Source of the DNA: Phycisphaerales bacterium UBA1926
GTDB lineage: Bacteria; Planctomycetota; Phycisphaerae; Phycisphaerales; UBA1924
Assembly (NCBI GenBank): GCA_002337215.1
Contig: DDFO01000051.1
Span: forward strand, 15,729 to 33,299
Length of the DNA stretch: 17,571 nucleotides
Reading direction: 5' to 3'
Shown here: positions 7,524 to 14,993 of the stretch, piece by piece
Position numbering within the stretch: the stretch's first letter is position 1
Layout of the letters: every line of letters starts with the position of its first letter
The notes under the pieces: generated by a model
The model's input: the letters and a program-made list of their open reading frames with translations, nothing else
Databases searched by the model: none
What the model was told of the DNA's origin: nothing
Program-made: the position numbers and the translations under genes

Positions 7524-8449
7524 GGGGCATCACCCCCGTCGCCTTCGTCCATCGCCGAGCCATCGACCGGCACACGCAGAACGACCTCGCGCACGCGCCG
7601 CAACTCCAGTCCATCCCTGGGCCGCACAACGATCACGCTCCGCAACGGCTGATCCTCATCGGGCTCCACCCGTTCAACAACACCGATCGTGAACATCTGC
7701 GCCGATTCCGGCCATTCCGGGTCGTCGAGCACAACCTCCACGCCCGGCTTGAGCCTGGTATCGATCGCGTCCGCCACCGTCGCCCCGGCTGGGGGATCGC
7801 GGAACTCCACATCCCCGCGGAAGGTCCCCGACCCCGTCGGCGCAAGCAGGCACGACAGGAACGCGTCGCCCGTGCGATCGAGCAGCACCCGCCCGTTGAG
7901 CCGGCCCGACTCGGGCTCGGTGATCGGCATCACCACGCACTCGAGCCGATCGACGGACACGACCTGCCCGTGCAGCTGCACGCCGCGGACGGTCGTCACC
8001 GTGTTCTTGGTCACCCCGTCCGCGCCGCCGGCGCGCACGCGGAGCAGCCCGCTCGACGCGTCGCTCGATGTGCCCACGACGGGCCGAGTGAGCAGCGAGA
8101 TCGCCGCGTTCGGTGCCCGGCGGAAGCCCGCCTCGAGATCCGCGATCCGCGCTTCGAGCTCGGCGACCCGTGTTTTCTCGCTGAAGAACAGCCTGCGGAA
8201 CTCGTCGCGGTCGCGCTCGAGGATCCGTTCGCGTTCGTCGGGCTCATCGATCCGCGTCGCGGGCGCGAGCCACGTCGAGACCCGACGCACCGGATCGCTG
8301 ATCGGGGTCACCACCGTCGCGACGAGGCCACCGACCCACCCGGTCCATTCGAGGAATCGGACGGGGGTCAGCGCCGTGACCGTCAGCAGCACCACCGCCG
8401 CCGGCATCGCCGAGCGGATCAGCGGGTGGTGGTGGTGCGATCTCGCCAT
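7520..8449 (-). CDS. mreC: Rod-shape-determining protein MreC
   Basis: The product is 309 residues. A short cytoplasmic N-terminus with a natural HHHH run (5-8) leads to one membrane helix (~14-30). A coiled coil rich in E/R/L (~69-108) follows, then the two beta-barrel domains of MreC, including 'LLTRPVVGTSSDASSGLLRVRAGGADGV' and 'VRGVQLHGQVVSVDRLECVVMPITEPES'. MreC is a periplasmic scaffold connecting MreB/MreD to elongation penicillin-binding proteins. The ATG at 8449 is chosen because GGAAG lies six bases upstream; a longer reading frame to 8578 would overlap the mreB end. It lies 92 bases after mreB and overlaps mreD by four bases. Confidence 0.93.
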   Translation of the reverse strand: MARSHHHHPLIRSAMPAAVVLLTVTALTPVRFLEWTGWVGGLVATVVTPISDPVRRVSTWLAPATRIDEPDERERILERDRDEFRRLFFSEKTRVAELEARIADLEAGFRRAPNAAISLLTRPVVGTSSDASSGLLRVRAGGADGVTKNTVTTVRGVQLHGQVVSVDRLECVVMPITEPESGRLNGRVLLDRTGDAFLSCLLAPTGSGTFRGDVEFRDPPAGATVADAIDTRLKPGVEVVLDDPEWPESAQMFTIGVVERVEPDEDQPLRSVIVVRPRDGLELRRVREVVLRVPVDGSAMDEGDGGDAP

Positions 8450-8541
8450 GCGCCGCTTCCGAAAATAAAGAACACCCAGAACAGTCGAGCGGGATCGAAC
8501 CGGATGGCTGGGAACGAACACGCCCGATCGGCCACGCCCGC

Positions 8542-9591
8542 CTACTGGTCCAGATCGCTCTCGAGCGTTTCCTTCCACTCCTCGATGTTCTCGAGGTAGA
8601 TCGCCGTCCCGCGCGCCACGCAGGTCAGCGGGTCATCGGCGATCCGGACCTCAAGCCCAGTCGCCTTCTGGAACACGATGGGCAGCCCCCGGAGCAGCGA
8701 ACCGCCCCCCGCGAGGCAGATGCCGTTCTCGACCAGGTCCGCCGCGAGTTCGGGCTCCGCCTTCTCCAGCGTGCTCGTCACCGCGTCGATGATCGCGCCG
8801 ACCGGTTCCTGGAGCGCCTCGCGGATCTCGGTGCTCGTGATCACCGTCTTGCGGGGCAGACCCGAGATCATGTCGCGGCCGCGGACCTCCATCGAGGTGT
8901 CCTCGCCGACGGGCGCCGCCGACCCGATCTCGATCTTGATCCGCTCGGCGGTCTGCTCGCCGATCATCAGGTTGTACGTCCGCTTCATGTGGCTGATGAT
9001 CGCCTCGTCCATGTCGTCGCCCGCGACACGCACGCTCTGGCAGGTCGCGATGTCGGCCAGCGACATGATCGCAACCTCCGTCGTCCCGCCGCCGATATCA
9101 ACGATCATCGACGCCGTCGGCTCCGCGAACGGGAGCCCCGCGCCGATCGCCGCCGCGATGGGCTCTTCGAGCAGATAGATCCGGCTCGCGCCCGCCCGCT
9201 CGCTCGAATCGATCACCGCGCGCTTCTCGACTGCCGTGATGCCGCTCGGGATGGAGATGACCACCCGGGGCCCGATCCAGCGCATCTTCCCCGTCACCTT
9301 GGTGATGAAGTAGTTGAGCATCGCCTCGGTGATCTCGAAATCGCTGATCACGCCGTCCTTGAGCGGGCGCACAGCCGTGATCGTCCCGGGCGTCTTGCCG
9401 AGCATTTCTTTCGCGACCCAGCCGACGGCCTGTCCGTTCTTGAGCACCTGGTTGGTGCCCTTCTTGACCGCGACCACGCTGGGCTCGTTGAGCACGATGC
9501 CCTGCCCGCGCACCGCAACAAGCGTGTTGCAGGTGCCCAGGTCGATCCCCATGTCCACCGAAAAGAGTTGGGTCAGACGTTCCCAGACCAC
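8542..9591 (-). CDS. mreB: Rod-shape-determining actin homologue MreB
   Basis: The product is 349 residues, normal length. The actin-fold nucleotide site is complete: phosphate-1 'DLGTCNTLV' (17-25), connect-1 'VRPLKDGVISDFE' (74-86), phosphate-2 'IVDIGGGTTEVA' (163-174) and adenosine 'LAGGGSLLRGLP' (293-304). 'LLEEPIAAAIGAGLP' (140-154) is also typical. MreB filaments under the membrane guide lateral-wall synthesis. The start is a GTG at 9591, which places 'VWERLTQLFS' before the fold as in other MreB proteins, with GAAAGG about ten bases upstream. It is first in the mreBCD cluster. mrdA and rodA, often next, are not here because the PQQ-type gene converges from the other side. The reading frame is intact with all nucleotide motifs. 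Confidence 0.98.
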   Translation of the reverse strand: MVWERLTQLFSVDMGIDLGTCNTLVAVRGQGIVLNEPSVVAVKKGTNQVLKNGQAVGWVAKEMLGKTPGTITAVRPLKDGVISDFEITEAMLNYFITKVTGKMRWIGPRVVISIPSGITAVEKRAVIDSSERAGASRIYLLEEPIAAAIGAGLPFAEPTASMIVDIGGGTTEVAIMSLADIATCQSVRVAGDDMDEAIISHMKRTYNLMIGEQTAERIKIEIGSAAPVGEDTSMEVRGRDMISGLPRKTVITSTEIREALQEPVGAIIDAVTSTLEKAEPELAADLVENGICLAGGGSLLRGLPIVFQKATGLEVRIADDPLTCVARGTAIYLENIEEWKETLESDLDQ

Positions 9592-9778
9592 GGGCGTGAG
9601 CCTTTCGCGACGGGCCCTCGCGCCCGATCACCCGCGCCGATAGACCGCACCCATCCGTGGGCCGACCTCCTGACGCATACACAACTTATCGGGTTCGGAG
9701 CCACCGGGCCACCAACCGGACCCATCTACCCACAAAAGACCCAAACCCAGCCGCCGGCTCCCGGCTCGGAATGAGCAA

Positions 9779-9812
9779 CCCCCCGGGGCAGGCGCTGGCC
9801 CGCCCCGGGGGG
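9779..9812 (-). terminator. Terminator hairpin after the coiled-coil protein gene
   Basis: A perfect 11-bp stem (CCCCCCGGGGC 9779-9789 with GCCCCGGGGGG 9802-9812) encloses a 12-base loop. On the minus strand the stem is followed by TTGCTCATT, a weak T-rich tail. It lies about 45 bases past the stop at 9857 and separates this gene from mreB. Confidence 0.65.
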
Positions 9813-9856
9813 GTCTCGGGATGGTCAATCATGCGGCCGTGGTCCGGACCGCGGCA

Positions 9857-10834
9857 TCAGTCGTTGTGGGCGACCTCGCCCTCACAGTCGTCGGCCGTCG
9901 GATCGATCTCGATCACCGCGGGTTTCTCCCACTGGATCGATTTCGACGCGGGAGCCTCGAACGCGGGGGCCGTCCCCGGCTGGATCAGCAGCCGGACCGA
10001 CTTGTCCTGACCCACCTGGTACTCCGCCTCGGCGACATAGTCCTTCGCCTTGTCCTTGCGGGCGAACTGCGCCAGTTCGGCCTGCTGCTCGTTCCGAACC
10101 CGGTCGAGCCGGCCCCGGATCTGATCCAGGCTGTGGGCCTGGTAGCGGTTGTGCTCGTCGATCGTCGCCTGACGGTCCGCCATCATCTCGATGAGGCGGT
10201 CGTTGCGGGCGATCGAATCGATCTGCGCGTCCAGCTGATAGAGCTGGGCCTCGAACTCGGCCTGCTCGGTCTCGAGCCGGACCAGCAGATCCGCGAGCTG
10301 CGCCTCCTGATCGACCAGGAACCCCAGCTCGGTCTCGACTTCAGAAACCCGGTTCTGGTAGACCGCCCGCGTCTGGGCGATATCCGAACGCCGTGCCATC
10401 GCGTCGTTGGTCGACATCCGGCTCTCGTTGAACGAGATCCGCACGATCGCGCCCTGGTTGGTCGCCTGGGCGGCCTGGGCACGCTCGATGCCCGTCTCGA
10501 TCAGGTTCAGGTCCGCCGACGTGATCTGCACGACCTTGGAGCTGACCTCACGCTCGTGCTCGAGCTGGTCGATCTGATCGCGGACCTCGCTCAGATCCGC
10601 ACGCACCTCGGCGATCTTCTGCGGGTACTCGGCCTGCAGCCTCTTGATCTGTCCACGCATCGCGATCGGGTCGTCGATGTTCGAATCGATCACGCTGCCA
10701 ACCGTGCCCGAGACCTGGTGCATGATCGCACCAACGCTGCCCGGGCGGGCGGACTCCGCGACGATCGCCGCCGCGCCCCCCGCGAGCACAGCCATCACTC
10801 CAAACCGAACCGCGCCTTTGACGAAGCATCCCAT
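9857..10834 (-). CDS. Membrane-anchored or secreted coiled-coil protein, unknown function
   Basis: The product is 325 residues and I do not know a named family. A hydrophobic stretch (~8-25) is a signal peptide or anchor. Residues ~60-120 and ~155-260 are long charged helices with heptad-like E/Q/L/R spacing, predicted coiled coil. The sequence 'HQVSGTVGSVIDSNIDDPIAMRGQIKRLQ' (~39-66) resembles a block I associate with uncharacterised planctomycete proteins. The C-terminus is Pro/acidic and ends in DDCEGEVAHND. The ATG at 10834 is preceded by AAAGGAG at good spacing, a strong ribosome-binding site suggesting high expression. It is divergent from the sigma/kinase genes across a 581-base region, so shared control or membership of the sigma regulon is possible but inferred. 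Confidence 0.85.
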   Translation of the reverse strand: MGCFVKGAVRFGVMAVLAGGAAAIVAESARPGSVGAIMHQVSGTVGSVIDSNIDDPIAMRGQIKRLQAEYPQKIAEVRADLSEVRDQIDQLEHEREVSSKVVQITSADLNLIETGIERAQAAQATNQGAIVRISFNESRMSTNDAMARRSDIAQTRAVYQNRVSEVETELGFLVDQEAQLADLLVRLETEQAEFEAQLYQLDAQIDSIARNDRLIEMMADRQATIDEHNRYQAHSLDQIRGRLDRVRNEQQAELAQFARKDKAKDYVAEAEYQVGQDKSVRLLIQPGTAPAFEAPASKSIQWEKPAVIEIDPTADDCEGEVAHND

Positions 10835-11415
10835 GGCGTGCTCCTTTACTTGCTTGCCTTGCGGCCGCCGGAACGCCCGGCCGCCGCTCGTGTGTGTCGT
10901 GCTCCCGGGCCCGGGGAAAACTCCGCCCCGTCTCAGCCCGTCCCATCCGACCCGTTCGAACCCGCCCCGACTCGCGGGACGCCCGAACGTGCCGGCCTCA
11001 CGAGATACATGGGATCGCCCTCAGCCCGATTTCGCGCCAAGCAACATCACGACCACTTTTCCCAAGAATCCCACCGTCGCATCCGTTCGCACCCGCGCCC
11101 CGGCACAACAGCTTCCGGGTGCGGATCTGCCCAGATGCACAGGGCCGGCTGCACCGGGAAGGGTCGAGCCGGAATGAACGGCAAGGGATGATGAACAGGG
11201 ATGGCATAGACCAATCAAAACGCGATCATTGATGCTCAAATCCCGCGTTTATTGACGCAGGAAGGCCCGGGGCGTCAATCCGGCCGCCGCCGCGCGATCC
11301 GCGTCCGGATTTCGCACAACGGGATCCTTGACGACCCGCGTAAACTCCAAGCGCATCGAACCGCGTGCGGACCACCCACACGCAGCCCGCACCACCGAAA
11401 GGACGGTTCACCCGC
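10835..11415. promoter_or_regulatory. 581-base divergent regulatory region
   Basis: I see no convincing gene here; open frames are Pro/Arg-rich and overlap one another. The half near the sigma gene is less GC-rich. Besides the ATTGAYGC cluster, there is a 7-bp inverted repeat AAACGCG (11218-11224) / CGCGTTT (11244-11250). TAAACT (11341-11346) is identical to the proposed rplM -10 but lacks a clear -35. TTGACG at 11328 has no -10 at usual spacing. Promoters for both flanking genes should be here. Confidence 0.45.
11228..11279. promoter_or_regulatory. ATTGAYGC operator-like cluster upstream of the sigma gene
   Basis: ATTGATGC (11228-11235), ATTGACGC (11251-11258) and its exact reverse complement GCGTCAAT (11272-11279) occur within 52 bases. 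The last two form a perfect 8-bp dyad with a 13-base gap, so their centres are 21 bases apart, about two helical turns. This is the geometry of a dimeric regulator site. The cluster lies ~140-190 bases before the sigma gene start. Confidence 0.45.
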
Positions 11416-12174
11416 ATGCTCACCTCGATGACCACCTCCTTCCTCAAGCGCCTCAGCGCCAACGACGAAGCCGCGTGGTTCGAGCTCTGGGACACGTTCG
11501 GCCCCGTTCTGAGGGCCCAGCTCACCAAGTGGGGGCGGGGCCGGATCGGTCAGGAAACCGTCCGCGACCTGTCGCAAGAGACCCTCGCGGCGCTCTCCAA
11601 CTCGATCGACCGCTACGACCCGACCCGCGGCGCCCGCTTCAGCACCTGGCTGCTCGCGATCGCCAAGCATGTTCTGGGCGACGAGATGGACCGCCGGATG
11701 GCACAGAAACGGGGCGGGGGCAAGGCCAACGCCCATCTGGACGAATCGTGGATGGTCGCCGCCGCCGCCGAACGGGCCGACCAGGCCTATGAAGCCGCGA
11801 TCTTCCGCGCCAAGGTCGAGGCCTCGATCCGCACCGTCGAAAAGGACTGCGACTTCACCGAGTTCAGCATCTACCGCATGCGGGTCTTCGACGGCATGAG
11901 CGGCAAGGACGTCGCGACCCAGGTCGGCGTCAGCGAGCCGACGATCTCAAGGCGTCTCCAGAAGGTCCGGGATCTGCTCAGGGGTGCCCTCGCGCAGACG
12001 ATCGCGACGTATTCCTTTACAGAAGAGGAATACCAGGAGGCCGAGCGAAACGGACTCGTCCTGAATCCCAAAGCATCGGGTGACAAGGCCGATGATTCCC
12101 TCTTCGATGAGGCCATCGGCGAGATCTACCACCAGCAGATGGAACTCCGGCGGGCCGACCAGATGAACGCCTGA
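11416..12174 (+). CDS. ECF-like sigma-70 family factor with atypical region 2.2 and C-terminal tail
   Basis: The product is 252 residues. Region 2 spans ~10-95 and includes 'LSQETLAALSNSIDRYDPTRGARFSTWLLAIAKHVLGDEMDRR'-type features (52-94). Region 4 spans ~147-192, with a helix-turn-helix 'MSGKDVATQVGVSEPTISRRL' area (161-181). Regions 1 and 3 are absent, as in ECF factors. In region 2.2 the usual D-x-E-D before 'xxQE' is Thr48-Val-Arg-Asp51. An acidic tail of ~55 residues (198-252) follows region 4, containing TYSFTEEEY. The ATG at 11416 is preferred, with AAAGGA 13 bases upstream; an in-frame GTG at 11365 and ATG at 11428 are alternatives. It lies 68 bases before a membrane kinase gene, with no anti-sigma gene nearby. 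It probably directs RNA polymerase to a small regulon. Confidence 0.9.
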   Translation: MLTSMTTSFLKRLSANDEAAWFELWDTFGPVLRAQLTKWGRGRIGQETVRDLSQETLAALSNSIDRYDPTRGARFSTWLLAIAKHVLGDEMDRRMAQKRGGGKANAHLDESWMVAAAAERADQAYEAAIFRAKVEASIRTVEKDCDFTEFSIYRMRVFDGMSGKDVATQVGVSEPTISRRLQKVRDLLRGALAQTIATYSFTEEEYQEAERNGLVLNPKASGDKADDSLFDEAIGEIYHQQMELRRADQMNA

Positions 12175-12242
12175 CCAGGGCCCGGGCCCGGGAGTTCCCA
12201 CCCGCGGCGGCACGCAGGGGCGAAGCCCGGGGGAGGACCGCG

Positions 12243-14852
12243 ATGTCATTCGGAATTCTCGAAATCGTCCTCGTGATCCTGGGCCTCATCGGCGGCGCCG
12301 TCCTGATCGGTCTCGCGATCATCTTCTCGATCACGATCATCAAGATCATCGCCAAGGTCGTCGGGCACATCTTCGCCACCGTCTTCCGCTGGGTCGGCGA
12401 CATCTTCCGCTTCGTCGGCGCCCTCGTCGTCGCCCTCGTCTTTATCCCCCTCGTCCTCGTCAACATCGTCATCGGCCGCTGGAGCGCCTCCGCGCATTTC
12501 GGGCGCGCGCTCACCGACGAGTGCAAGACCATGGGCGCGTGCCTTTACCGTGTCGCGATCGGTCACCCGCTCGCCCTTATCGGCCTGCGCGGCGTCACCG
12601 AGGGCATCGAGCAGCGCCTCCCCGCCGCCGTCGCCTACGCGCCGGGGCCCGACAAGCCCAGCAAGAAACGCCAGGGCCTCTTCGAGGGCTACACCATCGT
12701 CGGCTCGCTCCCCGGGGGCGGGTCGGGCGGCAAGCTCTACGTCGCCGAGCCCGACGAGCTCAAGCGCGCCGCCTACGCCAGGCGGGGCCACGAGGACGTC
12801 GACCGCGTCGTCATCAAGACCTTCAGCCTCGACGACGGATCGAGCCTGCCCCAGATCGTCCGCGAGAGCCGGGCGCTCGACGCCGCCAAGAAACTCGGGC
12901 TCGTTCTCGAGCACGACCTCGCGCCCGAACGCTTCTACTACATCATGCGGTACGTGCCGGGCGATTCGCTCACCGTCGCGACCCAGCAGCTCCACGCCCG
13001 CGCCGAGCCCAAGGGCCTCGACGCCCGCGGCATCGGGCTCGCCGTCGGCTACACCACCGATCTGCTCGAGGCGCTCGAGGTCTACCACCGCGGCGGCCTC
13101 TGGCACAAGGACGTCAAGCCCGACAACCTCATCGTCGACCGCGAACCCGACCCCAACCTCGGACGCGGGAAAGCCCACCTCGTCGACTTCGGGCTCATCA
13201 CCCCGCTCCGCAGCGCGATGACGCTCACCACGCACGGCACCGAGTACTTCCGCGACCCCGAGCTCGTCCGCCAGGCCCTGCGGGGCGTCAAGGTCCACCA
13301 GATCGACGGCGGCAAGTTCGACGTCTACGCCGCGGGCGCCGTCCTCTTCTCGATCGTTGAGAACTCCTTCCCCGCGCACGGCGGGCTCAGCCAGGTCTCC
13401 AAGAATTGCCCGGAAGCGCTCCGCTGGATCATCCGCCGCGCGATGACCGACTACGACAAGCGCTACCCCACCGCCCGCGCCATGCTCGACGACCTCACCG
13501 TCGTCGCCGCCGCGAGCGATCCGTTCGCCGTCAAACCCGCCGATCTGCCCAGCCAGTCGGGCCGGCCGCTCGAGCCCAAGCCGCCCGCCGATTCACCCGC
13601 GGCGTTCAACGACCCCGCCCAAGCAACCCCGGCCCGACCCGCCGAGGTCCACGCCGCCGCATCGCCCGTGCCGCCCGCCAACCAGACACCCAACCCCGCG
13701 GCCTTCGCCGCCACCCCCGCCGCCGCGGTCCCCAAGCTCCGCGTCAAGGACTGGTGGACAGGCCGGTACGTCCCCGCGGCCGAGCCCGCGGCACCCCCGC
13801 CAGCCCGCACACCCACGCCCGGGTTCGACCGCAAGCCCCAGCCCCGCCCGCGCGCCGAGGTGCAAGCGGAGGCCGCGCAGGCCGGGTTCAACCAAGGCGG
13901 CACACGGCGCCAGCTCACCCCGCCCGATCAGCGGCTTTCGGCGAAAGACCAGCTCAAGAACGCCCAGCGCCGCGCCGCTGAGCGCCGCGCCAATGTCGGC
14001 AAGCCCGGCGCACGCCGCGCCAACCGGCACGCCGACAAGGCCGGCCTCGCCGCAATGGGCCCCACCGCCCGCGCGGGTAGTCGCTACGCCCGCCGTTCGA
14101 AAAGCAAGGTCCCCAGCGCCATCAACGCCGGCATCATCATGGCGCTGCTCTTCGCCGTCTCCGCCGTCGGCACGGCCGTCATCGTCGTCTCCATGAACAG
14201 CACCCGCAGCGTCCAATCAACCACAATCACCACCGACGACCAGGGCAACACCAGCATCATCAGGCGAGGCGACATGCCCGCGATGCCCGAGATGCCTGCC
14301 ATGCCCGAGATGCCACCCATGGCAGGCGGCGCCGGCACCGGGGAACCCACGAGCACCACTCCCCCGGCCTCGCCCGCCGACGAGCATCACGGTCAGAACC
14401 CCGCCGCCGGACTCGTCCCCGCGCCGGGCAAGCCCCTCGAGGGCCTGGGCGTCGCCTTCCTCTATGACTTCCGCCCGCCCTTCGACCACGCCTCCGACGC
14501 GGACCTCGACCTCTTCGACCGCATCCTCGAGAAGCGCGGCATCCGCATGAGCTCCAACCTGGTTGTCGAATACGCCGACGAGATCGAAGACGGCGACACC
14601 ATGATCGCCGAGCTCAAGGCCCTCCGCGGCATGCGCACACTGGGCGAAAAACTCGGCGATGACATCCGCCGCTACGTCAAGGAAACGCCCGGCCTCGACG
14701 CCGTCTGGTGGACCGGCCCCGCCGACGGACACACCAGCAAGAACCCCGAGCGCCAGTTCCTGCTCGTCTCGGAGAACACCGTGAGCGTCTTCAGCGCCCG
14801 CGACATTTCCGTCACCGACATCACCAACGCGCTCATCGACCAGGGGAACTGA
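12243..14852 (+). CDS. Three-pass membrane Ser/Thr protein kinase with extracytoplasmic C-terminal domain
   Basis: The product is 869 residues. Two hydrophobic segments (~7-30 and ~57-77) precede a kinase domain (~150-420) with all key parts: Gly-rich loop 'GSLPGGGSGGKLYVA' (154-168), ATP lysine K192 in VVIK, a helix-C Glu near 208, catalytic loop HKDVKPDN (288-295), DFG (315-317), 'GTEYFRDPE' in the APE position (332-340) and DVYAAG (360-365). A Pro/Ala-rich then Arg/Ala-rich linker (~430-620) leads to a third membrane helix (~626-651). After it come MPEMP/MPAMP repeats (678-693) and an acidic C-terminal domain (~735-869) that I do not recognise. The kinase should be cytoplasmic and the C-terminus outside. 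The start ATG has GGAGGA five bases upstream. It follows the sigma gene by 68 bases, so probably one operon, and phosphorylation of that sigma factor is the natural hypothesis. Confidence 0.93.
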   Translation: MSFGILEIVLVILGLIGGAVLIGLAIIFSITIIKIIAKVVGHIFATVFRWVGDIFRFVGALVVALVFIPLVLVNIVIGRWSASAHFGRALTDECKTMGACLYRVAIGHPLALIGLRGVTEGIEQRLPAAVAYAPGPDKPSKKRQGLFEGYTIVGSLPGGGSGGKLYVAEPDELKRAAYARRGHEDVDRVVIKTFSLDDGSSLPQIVRESRALDAAKKLGLVLEHDLAPERFYYIMRYVPGDSLTVATQQLHARAEPKGLDARGIGLAVGYTTDLLEALEVYHRGGLWHKDVKPDNLIVDREPDPNLGRGKAHLVDFGLITPLRSAMTLTTHGTEYFRDPELVRQALRGVKVHQIDGGKFDVYAAGAVLFSIVENSFPAHGGLSQVSKNCPEALRWIIRRAMTDYDKRYPTARAMLDDLTVVAAASDPFAVKPADLPSQSGRPLEPKPPADSPAAFNDPAQATPARPAEVHAAASPVPPANQTPNPAAFAATPAAAVPKLRVKDWWTGRYVPAAEPAAPPPARTPTPGFDRKPQPRPRAEVQAEAAQAGFNQGGTRRQLTPPDQRLSAKDQLKNAQRRAAERRANVGKPGARRANRHADKAGLAAMGPTARAGSRYARRSKSKVPSAINAGIIMALLFAVSAVGTAVIVVSMNSTRSVQSTTITTDDQGNTSIIRRGDMPAMPEMPAMPEMPPMAGGAGTGEPTSTTPPASPADEHHGQNPAAGLVPAPGKPLEGLGVAFLYDFRPPFDHASDADLDLFDRILEKRGIRMSSNLVVEYADEIEDGDTMIAELKALRGMRTLGEKLGDDIRRYVKETPGLDAVWWTGPADGHTSKNPERQFLLVSENTVSVFSARDISVTDITNALIDQGN

Positions 14853-14878
14853 TCGGCCCGGACGTCGACACCATTGCT

Positions 14879-14905
14879 ACGGGCCCGCCGCGCGGGCCCG
14901 TGTTT
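14879..14905 (+). terminator. Terminator of the sigma-kinase operon
   Basis: A perfect 10-bp stem ACGGGCCCGC / GCGGGCCCGT with a three-base loop lies 27 bases after the kinase stop, followed by GTTTCGT. The stem is strong but the T-run is short. Confidence 0.75.
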
Positions 14906-14937
14906 CGTAACAGAATCAACGATCAAGCCCGACAGTC

Positions 14938-14954
14938 ATCAGCTCGACAGCGGG
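14938..14954. repeat. 17-bp direct repeat, copy 1
   Basis: ATCAGCTCGACAGCGGG is identical to 16204-16220, where it covers the last four codons and stop of yhaM. This copy lies in the intergenic space downstream of the YHS/LolA gene. The two copies bracket that gene exactly. Confidence 0.7.
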
Positions 14955-14993
14955 GTAGCCCAGTGCGGCTTGTTCGATCGGCCCACGCGGCGC

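Noticed and set aside
9821..11191. 456-codon plus-strand frame opposite the coiled-coil gene and into the intergenic region
   Set aside because: It is antisense to a gene with a strong ribosome-binding site and coherent helical sequence, and its own composition is repetitive Leu/Asp/Arg/His.
11328..11346. TTGACG and TAAACT as a promoter pair for the sigma gene
   Set aside because: They are only seven bases apart, far too close for a sigma-70 promoter. Each lacks a good partner at normal spacing.
11365..11415. Longer sigma factor starting at the GTG at 11365
   Set aside because: It adds 17 residues with no family similarity and would place the AAAGGA ribosome-binding site inside the gene.
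12246..13379. 377-codon minus-strand frame opposite the kinase
   Set aside because: It is the mirror of the kinase reading frame, and its DE-rich translation reflects the reverse complement of Val/Leu/Ile codons.
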